DNA of 64,000 nt from assembly GCA_001464715.1 (NCBI GenBank), contig LNDT01000039.1, forward strand, positions 1-64,000, in the 5' to 3' direction. Positions 8,539 through 16,222 of the stretch are shown here, piece by piece. Every line of letters starts with the position of its first letter. Position 1 is the first letter of the stretch. The position numbers were made by a program, and so were the translations under genes. The notes beneath the pieces were generated by a model. That model was not told the DNA's origin. It made no database searches and saw only the letters and a list, made by a program, of their open reading frames with translations. The stretch is from Bdellovibrionales bacterium Ga0074137 (GTDB lineage Bacteria; Bdellovibrionota; Bdellovibrionia; Bdellovibrionales; JAMPXM01).

Positions 8539-9646
8539 ACCATTTGCCGAGAAAAAGTCGAGACACGTGAAGCGGATTAAAGTCGTCATTTCAGATTTGC
8601 ACCTCGGCCGCGGACGCACGCTTGAGGGTGGAGCGACGAATTCGCTGGAAGAATTTTACTTTGGTAAAAAGCTGGTCGAGTTTTTCAATTACTACTGTTC
8701 GGGCGAGTTCAAAGACGCCGAGGTGGAAGTCATCATTAACGGTGATTTTCTTAACTTCCTTCAAACAGACTATCATGGGCATTTTTTGACGGTCGTGACG
8801 GAAGGAATTGCCGTTTCGCAATTGCAGTCGATTTTGGACGGTCATAAAGATGTGTTCAGTGCGATGAAGGCTTTTGCGGCTCATCCGAATCGTCTGATCA
8901 CTTACATTGTCGGTAATCACGATCAAGCGATGCTTTGGCCAGCGACACGTCAGCTTTTGAACGAGACGCTCGGTACAGACATTCGCTTTAAAAATATCGT
9001 CTACTTTTTTGATGGCGTTCACATCGAGCATGGGCATATGCATGAAGCGGCGAACCGATTGGATCCGAAGCGTTTTTTCCTAAAGCGCGATTTGCCCGAG
9101 CCGATTTTGAATTTGCCGTTTGGCTCACATTTTTTCGTCGATTTCGTATTGAAGCTGAAGCACCGACATTCGCATGTCGACAAAGTGCGACCCTTCAATG
9201 CCCTTATTCGTTGGGCAATTTTGAATGAGACGCGATTTACGATTTCGGCGTTTTTTCAGCTCGCGATTTACTTTTTGAAAACGCTTTTCTCGACGGATCC
9301 TCGGCGTCATTTTCCGTTCAGTCGTATTCTTCGAGTTCTTGCCGAAAGTGCGATTTTTCCGGACTTGAGTGAGTCGGCGCGGCGCGTTCTTGGCGATGAG
9401 CGGATCCACACCGTCGTGTTCGGCCACTCGCACGTCTACCAATACCGCCAGTGGGGGCTCAACAAAGAGTACTTCAACACGGGAACGTGGACAGACCTCA
9501 CATCGTTAGATATTCAATCACTTGGTAAGATCACAAAGCTGACGTACGTTCTCATCGAATACCCCGAGGACGGCGGCCGACCGCGTGGGCGCCTCAAAGA
9601 GTGGCGCGGATACCATAGGATTGAAGAGGATGTCGCAGTCTCCTGA
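8507..9646 (+). CDS. Calcineurin-like metallophosphoesterase
   Basis: Up to 379 residues. The metal-binding motifs of the superfamily appear in order: ISDLHLG near residue 28, NGDFLNF, GNHDQ, a histidine-rich HIEHGHMHE, and GHSHVY near the C terminus. The frame opens with GTG at 8507, overlapping the coiled-coil gene by 32 nt; a second GTG at 8567 lies just before the first motif. Neither has a convincing ribosome site, so the start is uncertain. The middle section is rich in Phe and Leu and may touch the membrane. The 3' end overlaps pgi by 17 nt. Substrate unknown; UDP-diacylglucosamine hydrolases are one related branch. Confidence 0.8.
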   Translation: MKKIRAREKPKPFAEKKSRHVKRIKVVISDLHLGRGRTLEGGATNSLEEFYFGKKLVEFFNYYCSGEFKDAEVEVIINGDFLNFLQTDYHGHFLTVVTEGIAVSQLQSILDGHKDVFSAMKAFAAHPNRLITYIVGNHDQAMLWPATRQLLNETLGTDIRFKNIVYFFDGVHIEHGHMHEAANRLDPKRFFLKRDLPEPILNLPFGSHFFVDFVLKLKHRHSHVDKVRPFNALIRWAILNETRFTISAFFQLAIYFLKTLFSTDPRRHFPFSRILRVLAESAIFPDLSESARRVLGDERIHTVVFGHSHVYQYRQWGLNKEYFNTGTWTDLTSLDIQSLGKITKLTYVLIEYPEDGGRPRGRLKEWRGYHRIEEDVAVS

Positions 9647-10907
9647 TTTACAAGATTCAAAAGTTTCGAACACCCCGCTGTGGGTGTTTCGCTCTGCCGA
9701 CTTGCCTGATCCTATGATTTTTGAAAAATGCCAAAGAGGGTTCGACACTCTTTTAAGCCGCACTGATGTCGGCTTCACGCGGCTCGGCGCCCGCGAAAAT
9801 CTTGTACAAGCCACAGAAGCCCGTGCTCGCGAAGTCGCTCGCAGCTCGACTCATGTGGTCGTTATTGGAATGGGAGGTTCGAGTCTTGGGACCCGCGCTC
9901 TCTTGAGCAGCGTACCAAGGCCCCCTGGCCGCGGCGCTGTCAGCTTTTTTGACAATATCGATGCCGATCGTTTTTGGACATGGCTGAAAAGTCGCCACGA
10001 TCTGGGTTCGATTCACTGGGTCCTAACATCGAAAAGCGGGAACACAGTCGAAATTCTCGCTTTGGCCGACCTCATCGATCAGCACTTGCGGCAAGCTGGA
10101 CATCGCCGGTTGGGTACAGTTTCGACTGTTATTTCTGAAGTGAAAGGAAGTCCGCTCACGGCATGGGCTCGCAAAGAGAATGTGCCCATTTTGGAAGTTC
10201 CTATTGATGTCGGCGGCCGATTTTCTGTTCTTACGGCCGTGGGTATGCTTCCGGCTTCGTACGCAGGGCTTCGTCTTGACCGAATGATGGAAGGCACGAA
10301 CTGGGCTTTGACGCAAAAAGATCTCGTCGTTTTGATGGCGGCACATTCTTTAAGTTCGTTTCTGCGCGAAGAGTGGGTGACGATGCTTTGGTCTTACGCC
10401 GATGGACTGCGTGAGTTTGGTCATTGGTGGCAGCAGTTGTGGGCCGAGAGTTTGGCGAAGAAGACCAATAAAGCTGGTGGGCCAGCTCCGCGTGTGAGCA
10501 CACCTGTGCCTGGTATCGGAACATGTGATCAGCACTCGATGCTTCAACAAGTGATCGAAGGTGCGCCGGACAAGTTCGTTTGGTTTCAGCGCGTGACGGA
10601 CAGCGAAGAGCCGGGCGTAAAGCTTGAGAAAACTTTGTTCGAGGGCCAAGACTTCATGATCGGAAAAGGTCTTGGCGATCTGTTTCGAGCAGAGGCGGAT
10701 GCCACTCAGGCGGCGATGCATGAGGCCAACGTGCGCACCGTCAGTCTCACGGGACAAAAGCTGGATGAGCGGTCGATGGCAGCGCTGTTTATGCTTTGGC
10801 AGCTCACGATAGCGACGATGGGCGAAGTTTTGGGAGTTAACGCGTTCGATCAGCCGGGCGTCGAGCGCGGCAAGCAGTTGGCGAGAGAAGCGCTGTCTCG
10901 TTCTTAG
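9630..10907 (+). CDS. pgi: Glucose-6-phosphate isomerase
   Basis: Interconverts glucose-6-phosphate and fructose-6-phosphate in glycolysis. The phosphosugar-binding SIS fold shows VVIGMGGSSLGTRAL near residue 77 and LTSKSGNTVE near residue 135, and the family signature reads DVGGRFSVLTAVG. The ATG at 9630 has AGGA 9 nt upstream and gives 425 residues, close to the short type found in Thermus and Bdellovibrio-like bacteria and well below the roughly 550 of E. coli. An upstream in-frame start at 9585 lies inside the previous gene and lacks a ribosome site. The overlap with the phosphoesterase gene suggests one operon. Confidence 0.9.
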   Translation: MSQSPDLQDSKVSNTPLWVFRSADLPDPMIFEKCQRGFDTLLSRTDVGFTRLGARENLVQATEARAREVARSSTHVVVIGMGGSSLGTRALLSSVPRPPGRGAVSFFDNIDADRFWTWLKSRHDLGSIHWVLTSKSGNTVEILALADLIDQHLRQAGHRRLGTVSTVISEVKGSPLTAWARKENVPILEVPIDVGGRFSVLTAVGMLPASYAGLRLDRMMEGTNWALTQKDLVVLMAAHSLSSFLREEWVTMLWSYADGLREFGHWWQQLWAESLAKKTNKAGGPAPRVSTPVPGIGTCDQHSMLQQVIEGAPDKFVWFQRVTDSEEPGVKLEKTLFEGQDFMIGKGLGDLFRAEADATQAAMHEANVRTVSLTGQKLDERSMAALFMLWQLTIATMGEVLGVNAFDQPGVERGKQLAREALSRS

Positions 10908-11004
10908 GCACATGATTTTGTGACTTGTCCCAAATTGCTAGGACCTTGGGGCAGGTGATGCGGACTTCTTGTTCGTCGCCCTCTGGGGCCTTATCATATT
11001 CTTG

Positions 11005-12051
11005 ATGTCTGATTCTTTTGGTTCGTCTTCGAAACCCCCCAGCGGAAAAAACAATTCGGGTGATGCTAAAACTGGTGCCACCGGTGAGTTTTTGCGCGAC
11101 GACGAATCGATCACGGTCACTAATACGAGCGGCGACGCCGATGAATCCGAAAAGACAGTGATCTCGGCCGGTGTGACGATGAACCGGCGTATCGCTGAAG
11201 CGACGAAAACACCTCCGTCGATCATGATGCTTGAGGGCCCCGCGGGTTACGTCGGTAAGCAGTGGTCGATTGAAAAAAGCGAACTGATCATTGGTCGCTC
11301 GATGACGTCTCAAGTTTTTGTCGACGATAAATCTGTGTCTCGATCGCACACGAAAATTATTTTGAAAGACAATGACGTCTACGTCATGGATCTTGAGTCG
11401 GCGAATAAAACCGTTGTTAACGACGAAGCGATTCCGCCGATGACGACCGTGAAGGTCAAAGACAACGACACCATCAAAACGGGCAACGTGATCTTCAAAT
11501 TCCGCGAACGCGGAAGCCTCGATGCCCACGCGACGTCGCACCTTCAGGAGAAGTCCGAGCGCGATCCACTGACAGGGGCTTTCAACAAAGGTGCTTTAGC
11601 CCTTCGGGGACAGGAATCTTTTAAGCGCGCGAAGCTTCTGAAAGTACCGATCTCGATTGCGGTCTTCGACATCGATTTTTTCAAGAAGATCAATGACGAC
11701 CCCAATCTTGGACACTCGGGCGGGGACTACGTCTTAAAAGACCTCGTCAAAGTGATCTCGACGAAACTCATTCGCGCGGACGATTTCTTGGCCCGTTACG
11801 GCGGGGAAGAGTTTGTCGTTATTTTGTTCGGATCGAACCTCCAGCAGGCCGTCGAGATCGGCGAACGCTTAAGACAAACGATCGAGTCCCATAACTTCGT
11901 CTATAATGGGCACCCCGTGCCCGTGACGATTTCCGTCGGCGTCGCGGCCAAGCAGCCCGAAATGTCGACCTGGGAAGAGCTTTTCGCCGTCGCCGACACA
12001 GCCGTCTACGCCTCCAAACGCGGCGGCCGAAACCGAGTCACCTCCGCTTAG
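11005..12051 (+). CDS. FHA-GGDEF diguanylate cyclase, DgcB-like
   Basis: Makes cyclic di-GMP from GTP. From the ATG at 11005 it has 348 residues; the frame is open to a TTG at 10969, which is less likely. The first 75 residues are Ser/Thr/Asp-rich with TVTNTSGDADESEKTV, a plausible phosphothreonine segment. An FHA domain follows (IIGRSMTSQVFVDD, SVSRSHTKI, about residues 80-165), then a GGDEF domain with an intact RYGGEEF active site. RADD sits exactly five residues before GGEEF, the usual product-inhibition site. This order matches Bdellovibrio DgcB (Bd0742), which is known to be needed for prey invasion. Orthology is inferred from architecture only. Confidence 0.85.
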   Translation: MSDSFGSSSKPPSGKNNSGDAKTGATGEFLRDDESITVTNTSGDADESEKTVISAGVTMNRRIAEATKTPPSIMMLEGPAGYVGKQWSIEKSELIIGRSMTSQVFVDDKSVSRSHTKIILKDNDVYVMDLESANKTVVNDEAIPPMTTVKVKDNDTIKTGNVIFKFRERGSLDAHATSHLQEKSERDPLTGAFNKGALALRGQESFKRAKLLKVPISIAVFDIDFFKKINDDPNLGHSGGDYVLKDLVKVISTKLIRADDFLARYGGEEFVVILFGSNLQQAVEIGERLRQTIESHNFVYNGHPVPVTISVGVAAKQPEMSTWEELFAVADTAVYASKRGGRNRVTSA

Positions 12052-12054
12052 AGC

Positions 12055-12174
12055 GGTACCCGGTTCTTTTTGCAGAAGCGCTGCGGCGAATTTGCCGACC
12101 GAATGGACTTTCAACGCCCGAAATCGATTTTATCCCTGGTTAACGCCGCGCTTCTGCAAAAAGAACCGGGTACC
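12055..12174. repeat. 27-bp perfect inverted repeat, possible extragenic palindrome
   Basis: Bases 12055-12081 and 12148-12174 are exact reverse complements (27 of 27), with 66 nt between, and begin 4 nt after the stop codon of the cyclase gene. Each arm carries a GGTACC palindrome at its outer end. The length and exactness exceed an ordinary terminator, and neither arm is followed by a T run. It looks like a dispersed intergenic element, but I can only see this one copy. Confidence 0.7.
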
Positions 12175-12193
12175 CAAAAGGGGTACCCAAAAG
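12168..12193. repeat. Tandem 13-bp duplication
   Basis: The 13-mer gggtacccaaaag occurs twice head to tail at 12168-12180 and 12181-12193. The first copy overlaps the right arm of the long inverted repeat, so the duplication extends the GGTACC end. Confidence 0.7.
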
Positions 12194-12521
12194 ACACCGG
12201 GCGACGATCTGATTTTCAGATCGTGGCGAAAATTCACGAAGTGACACCACTGGTGTCCTAACACGATCTTGAAGAACTGCTGCTTTTTCGCGCAGGAAAG
12301 AAATGGTGCGGGTCCCGCGCCACTGACGATCTACTTTTCAAAAAGACCCATTTTGGCACTCCAGGTGCTTAAGCTCTAGGCGGGGAAACGAGCAGTGGCG
12401 ATCTGCTCCACCCAAAGGGACAGGGCGATTCGAAGAAGTTTCTAGAATCGTACCTCGACTTTAACCGAGTTTCCGACCTGCAGTGTCTCATGCACCGAGA
12501 CGGCGGTCCAAAGGGGGCGTG
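12194..12521. promoter_or_regulatory. Long leader region before the sigma-factor operon
   Basis: No gene is visible. It holds a hairpin (acgatctg at 12204-12211, cagatcgt at 12217-12224) and a palindrome gacaccactggtgtc at 12242-12256. The rest, to 12512, has no open frame with a ribosome site. Because it precedes an ECF sigma/anti-sigma operon it probably carries that operon's promoter, possibly self-recognised. I cannot identify -35 and -10 elements. Confidence 0.4.
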
Positions 12522-13247
12522 ATGAGCGCAAGCCTTAGGAGCTTAGAGGTTCACAGTGAAGTTGCAGCCGCAAATAAAACGGCGGCTGAGTCGGTTGTTC
12601 GAAGCGATATGGAGCTTGTCGCCGACGTGAAGATGGGAAGTCGCCCCGCTTTCACAGAACTCGTGCGCCGTCATCAGCGCGGACTTTTGCGGATTGTCTT
12701 ACGACTGACGCGAGAGCTGCCACTGGCGGAGGATATCGTGCAGGAAACATTCATTAAAGCTTACGAGAAAATGAATCTCTTTGAAGGTCGTTCGAGCTTC
12801 AAGAGCTGGTTGTACCAGGTCGGACTCAACACCGCGAAGAATCGCTTTCGCTCGCGTCCGCAAGAAGAGTTCACGACGGACGTGCTTCAAGGCGGAGTCG
12901 CTGCGAGTTCAGAAAATGATCTCGTTAAAGGTGACGTTGCACGACGACTTCGCGCCGAGGTCGATCTGCTCCCAGAGCGCCAGCGCATCGCGATCACTTT
13001 GCGTGTCTTTGAAGACTTGAGCTTCAAAGAGATCGCTCAAATTATGAATTGTCCCTATGACACGGCGAAAGCCAACTACCGTCATGCACTTTTGAAGCTT
13101 CGAGATACGTTCGAACTTCAAATGGGTAAGGGCGGCGATTTGGAAAATTGGAACACATTATTCAGTCACGATGGCGGCAACTCGAGTTCGGGCTTTGAGG
13201 GCTCGTTCACTCGAACGGCGATGGATCACCAGGAGGTCGAACTATGA
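12522..13247 (+). CDS. ECF-type RNA polymerase sigma factor
   Basis: 241 residues from the ATG at 12522, which has GGGGG at 12513-12517; a GTG at 12483 is an unlikely alternative. Region 2 is clear: LVRRHQRGLLRIVLRLT followed by LAEDIVQETFIKAYEK and FKSWLYQVGLNTAKN. Region 4 follows as LPERQRIAITLRVFEDL with the helix-turn-helix FKEIAQIMNCPYDTAKANY. Regions 1 and 3 are absent, as expected for extracytoplasmic-function sigmas. A 40-residue C-terminal tail (Gly, Ser, Asn-rich) is unusual. The stop overlaps the next gene's start (ATGA), so the probable anti-sigma protein is translationally coupled. Confidence 0.9.
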   Translation: MSASLRSLEVHSEVAAANKTAAESVVRSDMELVADVKMGSRPAFTELVRRHQRGLLRIVLRLTRELPLAEDIVQETFIKAYEKMNLFEGRSSFKSWLYQVGLNTAKNRFRSRPQEEFTTDVLQGGVAASSENDLVKGDVARRLRAEVDLLPERQRIAITLRVFEDLSFKEIAQIMNCPYDTAKANYRHALLKLRDTFELQMGKGGDLENWNTLFSHDGGNSSSGFEGSFTRTAMDHQEVEL

Positions 13248-13939
13248 GCGACGACAAGTATCAAACGAACAACCAGGAAAAACTTTGGCCAGAGTCATTG
13301 AGGGTCGTAGAAAAAAACTATTCGATCGATGACGCTGTGATGGATCGAATGTGTGTTGAGTTGATCGAAGATGAAATCGATCGCGAGCTCGAGCGAGAGC
13401 TCGACGAGGATTTGAAAAGTTGGCTCAGCCACTCTGATGGTGGCGCGGAAGAGATGGAGAAGCTCAGTCAACTCCGTCAGATCTTGAAAAAATCAGACGA
13501 CGTTCCAATGCCCGAGAGTGGCGCCTATTATGACGCTCTTGAGTCGCGAATCATGGCCTCGTTGGATGAGTGCATTGAGTCCGGAGATATTAAAGAGCAC
13601 GGGTCAGTCACAAAAAAAGAGCATCAAATTTCAGCCGAAGCGATGGTGGCCACAGGGCGTCGTCGTTCGGCTTCAGTGCGTGTGGGACAGATCGCGATTT
13701 TGGCGGGTCTCGCACTTCTCTCGACCGGAAAGTGGCTGACGGCGCCTACGGCGGTAAGCGAGAGAGCTAGCAACAAAAAGCAGAGTTCGGTTTCCAGCAG
13801 CGCGGCTGGAGAGCTGCGTGCCACCCGCGAAGCGGCACCGAAAGTCCTGACGGGTACCGTCATGAGCTTCGAATCTGATGCGGATCTCGCACTCGAGATT
13901 GCGGCTCGGCGTTTGGTTGCCTACCATAAAGGTGAGTGA
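13244..13939 (+). CDS. Probable single-span anti-sigma factor, novel sequence
   Basis: 231 residues, start overlapping the sigma gene stop. Residues 1-140 are very acidic and helical (DEIDRELERELDEDLKSWL) and probably cytoplasmic. One hydrophobic segment, VGQIAILAGLALLSTGKWL near residues 146-164, is followed by a Ser/Ala-rich extracytoplasmic tail of about 65 residues. Position and topology are those of an anti-sigma factor holding the ECF sigma at the membrane. I do not see the HxxxCxxC zinc motif of ZAS anti-sigmas, and the sequence is not one I recognise. The function is inferred from context. Confidence 0.6.
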   Translation: MSDDKYQTNNQEKLWPESLRVVEKNYSIDDAVMDRMCVELIEDEIDRELERELDEDLKSWLSHSDGGAEEMEKLSQLRQILKKSDDVPMPESGAYYDALESRIMASLDECIESGDIKEHGSVTKKEHQISAEAMVATGRRRSASVRVGQIAILAGLALLSTGKWLTAPTAVSERASNKKQSSVSSSAAGELRATREAAPKVLTGTVMSFESDADLALEIAARRLVAYHKGE

Positions 13940-14427
13940 AGCGAAGATTCTTAGCCTTTTTTATTCCAGCTGTTTTGTTCGTGTCCGCGAGCGTGGTCAC
14001 GTCACTCTCGCTGGCGGTTCAACCTTCAGCCTCTGACATTTTGGTCGACCGCGAGAAAAAGCGTCTTGAAGAACTTTTCATATGGAAAATGACAGAGGAA
14101 CTAAAGCTTCCCGTCGAAAAAGAAGCTTCTTTTTCGGAAGCCGTGCGGTCTTTGAATCGCGAAAAATCCAAAGCCAATAGTGAACTTGCATCAGCGCTTG
14201 AAGACATCGGTCTCGCCCAGAGCGTGGACAAAACCAAAGTGCGAGCGGCCACTGAAAAAGCTGTGAAACGTTATGAAAAAGCGTGGCGTGCGTATGGGGA
14301 TTTACCTCTGCGAGAGGTGCAGCGACTTAAAAAAATTCTGGGTCCCGAACTTCTGGGTCAGTACCTTCTCGCGAAAGCTCAGATGGCGGAAAAACTGAAA
14401 GCCCTCTCAGCGTCCGAAGCGCTTTAA
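13936..14427 (+). CDS. Periplasmic helical protein of the sigma operon
   Basis: 163 residues; the GTG start overlaps the previous stop. A signal peptide (residues 1-27, LFVSASVVTSLSLAVQPSA) precedes an all-helical, Lys/Glu-rich chain with no transmembrane span. Size and composition recall Spy/CpxP/ZraP-type periplasmic sensors or chaperones, but I see no LTxxQ motif. Being third in an overlapping sigma/anti-sigma operon, it may feed an envelope signal to the anti-sigma protein. Its last 21 bases overlap the 3' end of the convergent aminopeptidase gene. Confidence 0.6.
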   Translation: MKRRFLAFFIPAVLFVSASVVTSLSLAVQPSASDILVDREKKRLEELFIWKMTEELKLPVEKEASFSEAVRSLNREKSKANSELASALEDIGLAQSVDKTKVRAATEKAVKRYEKAWRAYGDLPLREVQRLKKILGPELLGQYLLAKAQMAEKLKALSASEAL

Positions 14428-15531
14428 CGCGGCTTCGGCGTCTTTTTCTTTCTCCAATGATTTTGCAAATTCGATCAGTTTTCGTGGGTCGCGTCCGAGG
14501 GCTATGTAAGCGCGGTCGAAATCTGAAAGATCATAAACGTAAAGCTTCCACGCAAGAAGCCGAGCGTTGTTGAGATTTCCTGGGCTTAAACTTTGCGTGA
14601 GATTTTTGGCGTAGCGCTCGCTTTTAAGTCGAGGTTTGATTTTCGATTCAAAGCGCTGGGCGATCTCAGCAAACTTGGCATCTCGAAGCTTAAGGAATTC
14701 AGGATCAAGAGCTTGGTTCTTGGATTTTTCGGCGTACCAAAGTTTGAGCGCATCGATTTCGGCTGAAATAAACTCGGAAAAAAGTTTGTCGTCGTCGCTT
14801 TCAGAGCGGGCTTGCGCCAGCGTCGGACTTTGATCACCCTCACGGCGGGCGAAAAAAAGATCAGCGCCAATGTTTCCAATGTAGGTCGCCAATCGCTCGT
14901 TGAAGTCTGCTTGCGAATTAATGTAGAGGGTTGCGTGAACTGATTCATGGATGATCGTATTCACAAGGTCGTAGTCCGTGTAGCGCAGCATGCTTGAAAG
15001 AATCGGATCATCAAACCAACCCAGTGTCGAATACGCCGAGACACCTCGCACATAAGTGTCGAAGCCCTCGTTACGAAGACGCTCGGCTTCGGCTTTGGCG
15101 TCGTCTTGATTGAAGTAGCCTTTGTAAGGGACGGCGCCGATGATGGGAAAGCTCCATAAGTGCGCTTCGAGATGATTTTTTTTCGCGGCACTGACGACGT
15201 AGGAAACGTAAGGCCGATCGAGTTTGACGTAAGAGTCGTAGTTGGAATTTTTTTTGAGACCCAGTTCCTCTTCACCAAACGTCTTCGCATCAATCGCCAA
15301 TTGAAGCTTCTTTTTTTCGTCGGCCGTGACGCCAGTGTTGGCGGTTTTGCCGTCAACGTCTTCCGGGATACTTTCTTGGGCCATGACTTTTTCAAGGGAC
15401 TTTCGGCTCATCAGAAGATCGGCTTGCGACCATGCGCTTTTCAAAATGTAGGGGGCTTGGCACCCGGTCGTAAGTGCGCTTAGGAAAAGGCCGCTAAAAA
15501 TCCGCCGAACTGAATCTTTAGAAAATCGCAC
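14407..15531 (-). CDS. Putative lipoprotein aminopeptidase (zinc, HExxH)
   Basis: 374 residues. The N terminus is a lipoprotein signal with lipobox ALTTGC at about residues 19-24. The catalytic motif IIHESVHATLY gives the two zinc histidines and the glutamate; a downstream NERLATYIG supplies a likely third ligand. The overall sequence (VYDLSDFDRAYIALG, GVSAYSTLGWFDDPI) fits the putative aminopeptidase family PF10023 (formerly DUF2265) as I remember it. The start codon directly abuts the stop of the beta-barrel gene, so the two form an operon. It is probably anchored in the periplasm. The substrate is unknown. Confidence 0.75.
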   Translation of the reverse strand: MRFSKDSVRRIFSGLFLSALTTGCQAPYILKSAWSQADLLMSRKSLEKVMAQESIPEDVDGKTANTGVTADEKKKLQLAIDAKTFGEEELGLKKNSNYDSYVKLDRPYVSYVVSAAKKNHLEAHLWSFPIIGAVPYKGYFNQDDAKAEAERLRNEGFDTYVRGVSAYSTLGWFDDPILSSMLRYTDYDLVNTIIHESVHATLYINSQADFNERLATYIGNIGADLFFARREGDQSPTLAQARSESDDDKLFSEFISAEIDALKLWYAEKSKNQALDPEFLKLRDAKFAEIAQRFESKIKPRLKSERYAKNLTQSLSPGNLNNARLLAWKLYVYDLSDFDRAYIALGRDPRKLIEFAKSLEKEKDAEAALKRFGR

Positions 15532-16152
15532 CTAGAACATCCAAGACAGACCGACGCGTCCCGAGTAGTCGATCGTCACCGGCTCTTCTGAAACCGAGCG
15601 GCTGGACCACGCTTCTACGCCCACTTTTAATGAAAGACTTTTCGAGAGAGCAAGTTTGAATCCGATACCGGTACTGGGAACAAGAGCCGGTGGGTCTTCT
15701 CGTGTGTTCTCGGGAAATGTATTTCCGGCCGATCGGTACTGAGTCACGATCCGCTTATCCATAATGTAAACGCCGCCAATTTTCAGGTAAGGACGAATCG
15801 TCGCTTCGCGTGTTCCCAGCGTCATGACAAGGTCAAGACCAAGCATTTTGTAGTACATGTTCGTCAGCTGTCCGTCGGCTTGTCCTTGGCCGATGACACG
15901 TCGATTGATGCCGTCGGTGTAGCTCAGTTCCAGTGCCGAGCTCTCGTCGAAATAATATGAAAACGAACCCGTGATCGACTGCGACTCATCAAACGAATCA
16001 CTTCCGATGTTTGATTTTTTATAGCTTCCCGAAGCGCCGACTTCGATGAATCCAGCGTGGGCCTTAGGCGCCCCGAAAGTCGCTCCGAAAAATGACAAAG
16101 CAAACAGCGCTACAAACAACGAAACGGACGATTTTTTCGCGGGCTGTGACAT
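15532..16152 (-). CDS. Small outer-membrane beta-barrel protein
   Basis: 206 residues with a signal peptide ending PKAHA near residue 33. The mature chain alternates polar and hydrophobic residues in repeated strands (ITGSFSYYFDESSALELSY, SLSLKVGVEAW) and ends in GLSWMF. A terminal aromatic on the last strand is the usual Bam recognition signal. The length suits an 8-strand barrel of the OmpW/OprF-N type. It is the first gene of the operon with the lipoprotein aminopeptidase. No specific substrate can be named. Confidence 0.7.
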   Translation of the reverse strand: MSQPAKKSSVSLFVALFALSFFGATFGAPKAHAGFIEVGASGSYKKSNIGSDSFDESQSITGSFSYYFDESSALELSYTDGINRRVIGQGQADGQLTNMYYKMLGLDLVMTLGTREATIRPYLKIGGVYIMDKRIVTQYRSAGNTFPENTREDPPALVPSTGIGFKLALSKSLSLKVGVEAWSSRSVSEEPVTIDYSGRVGLSWMF

Positions 16153-16222
16153 GCTCTTAGAATACTTCGTATTGCCTTGAGACGCCGGTCCAGAAAGGGC
16201 CCACGTCCATCGTCGAGTCTTG

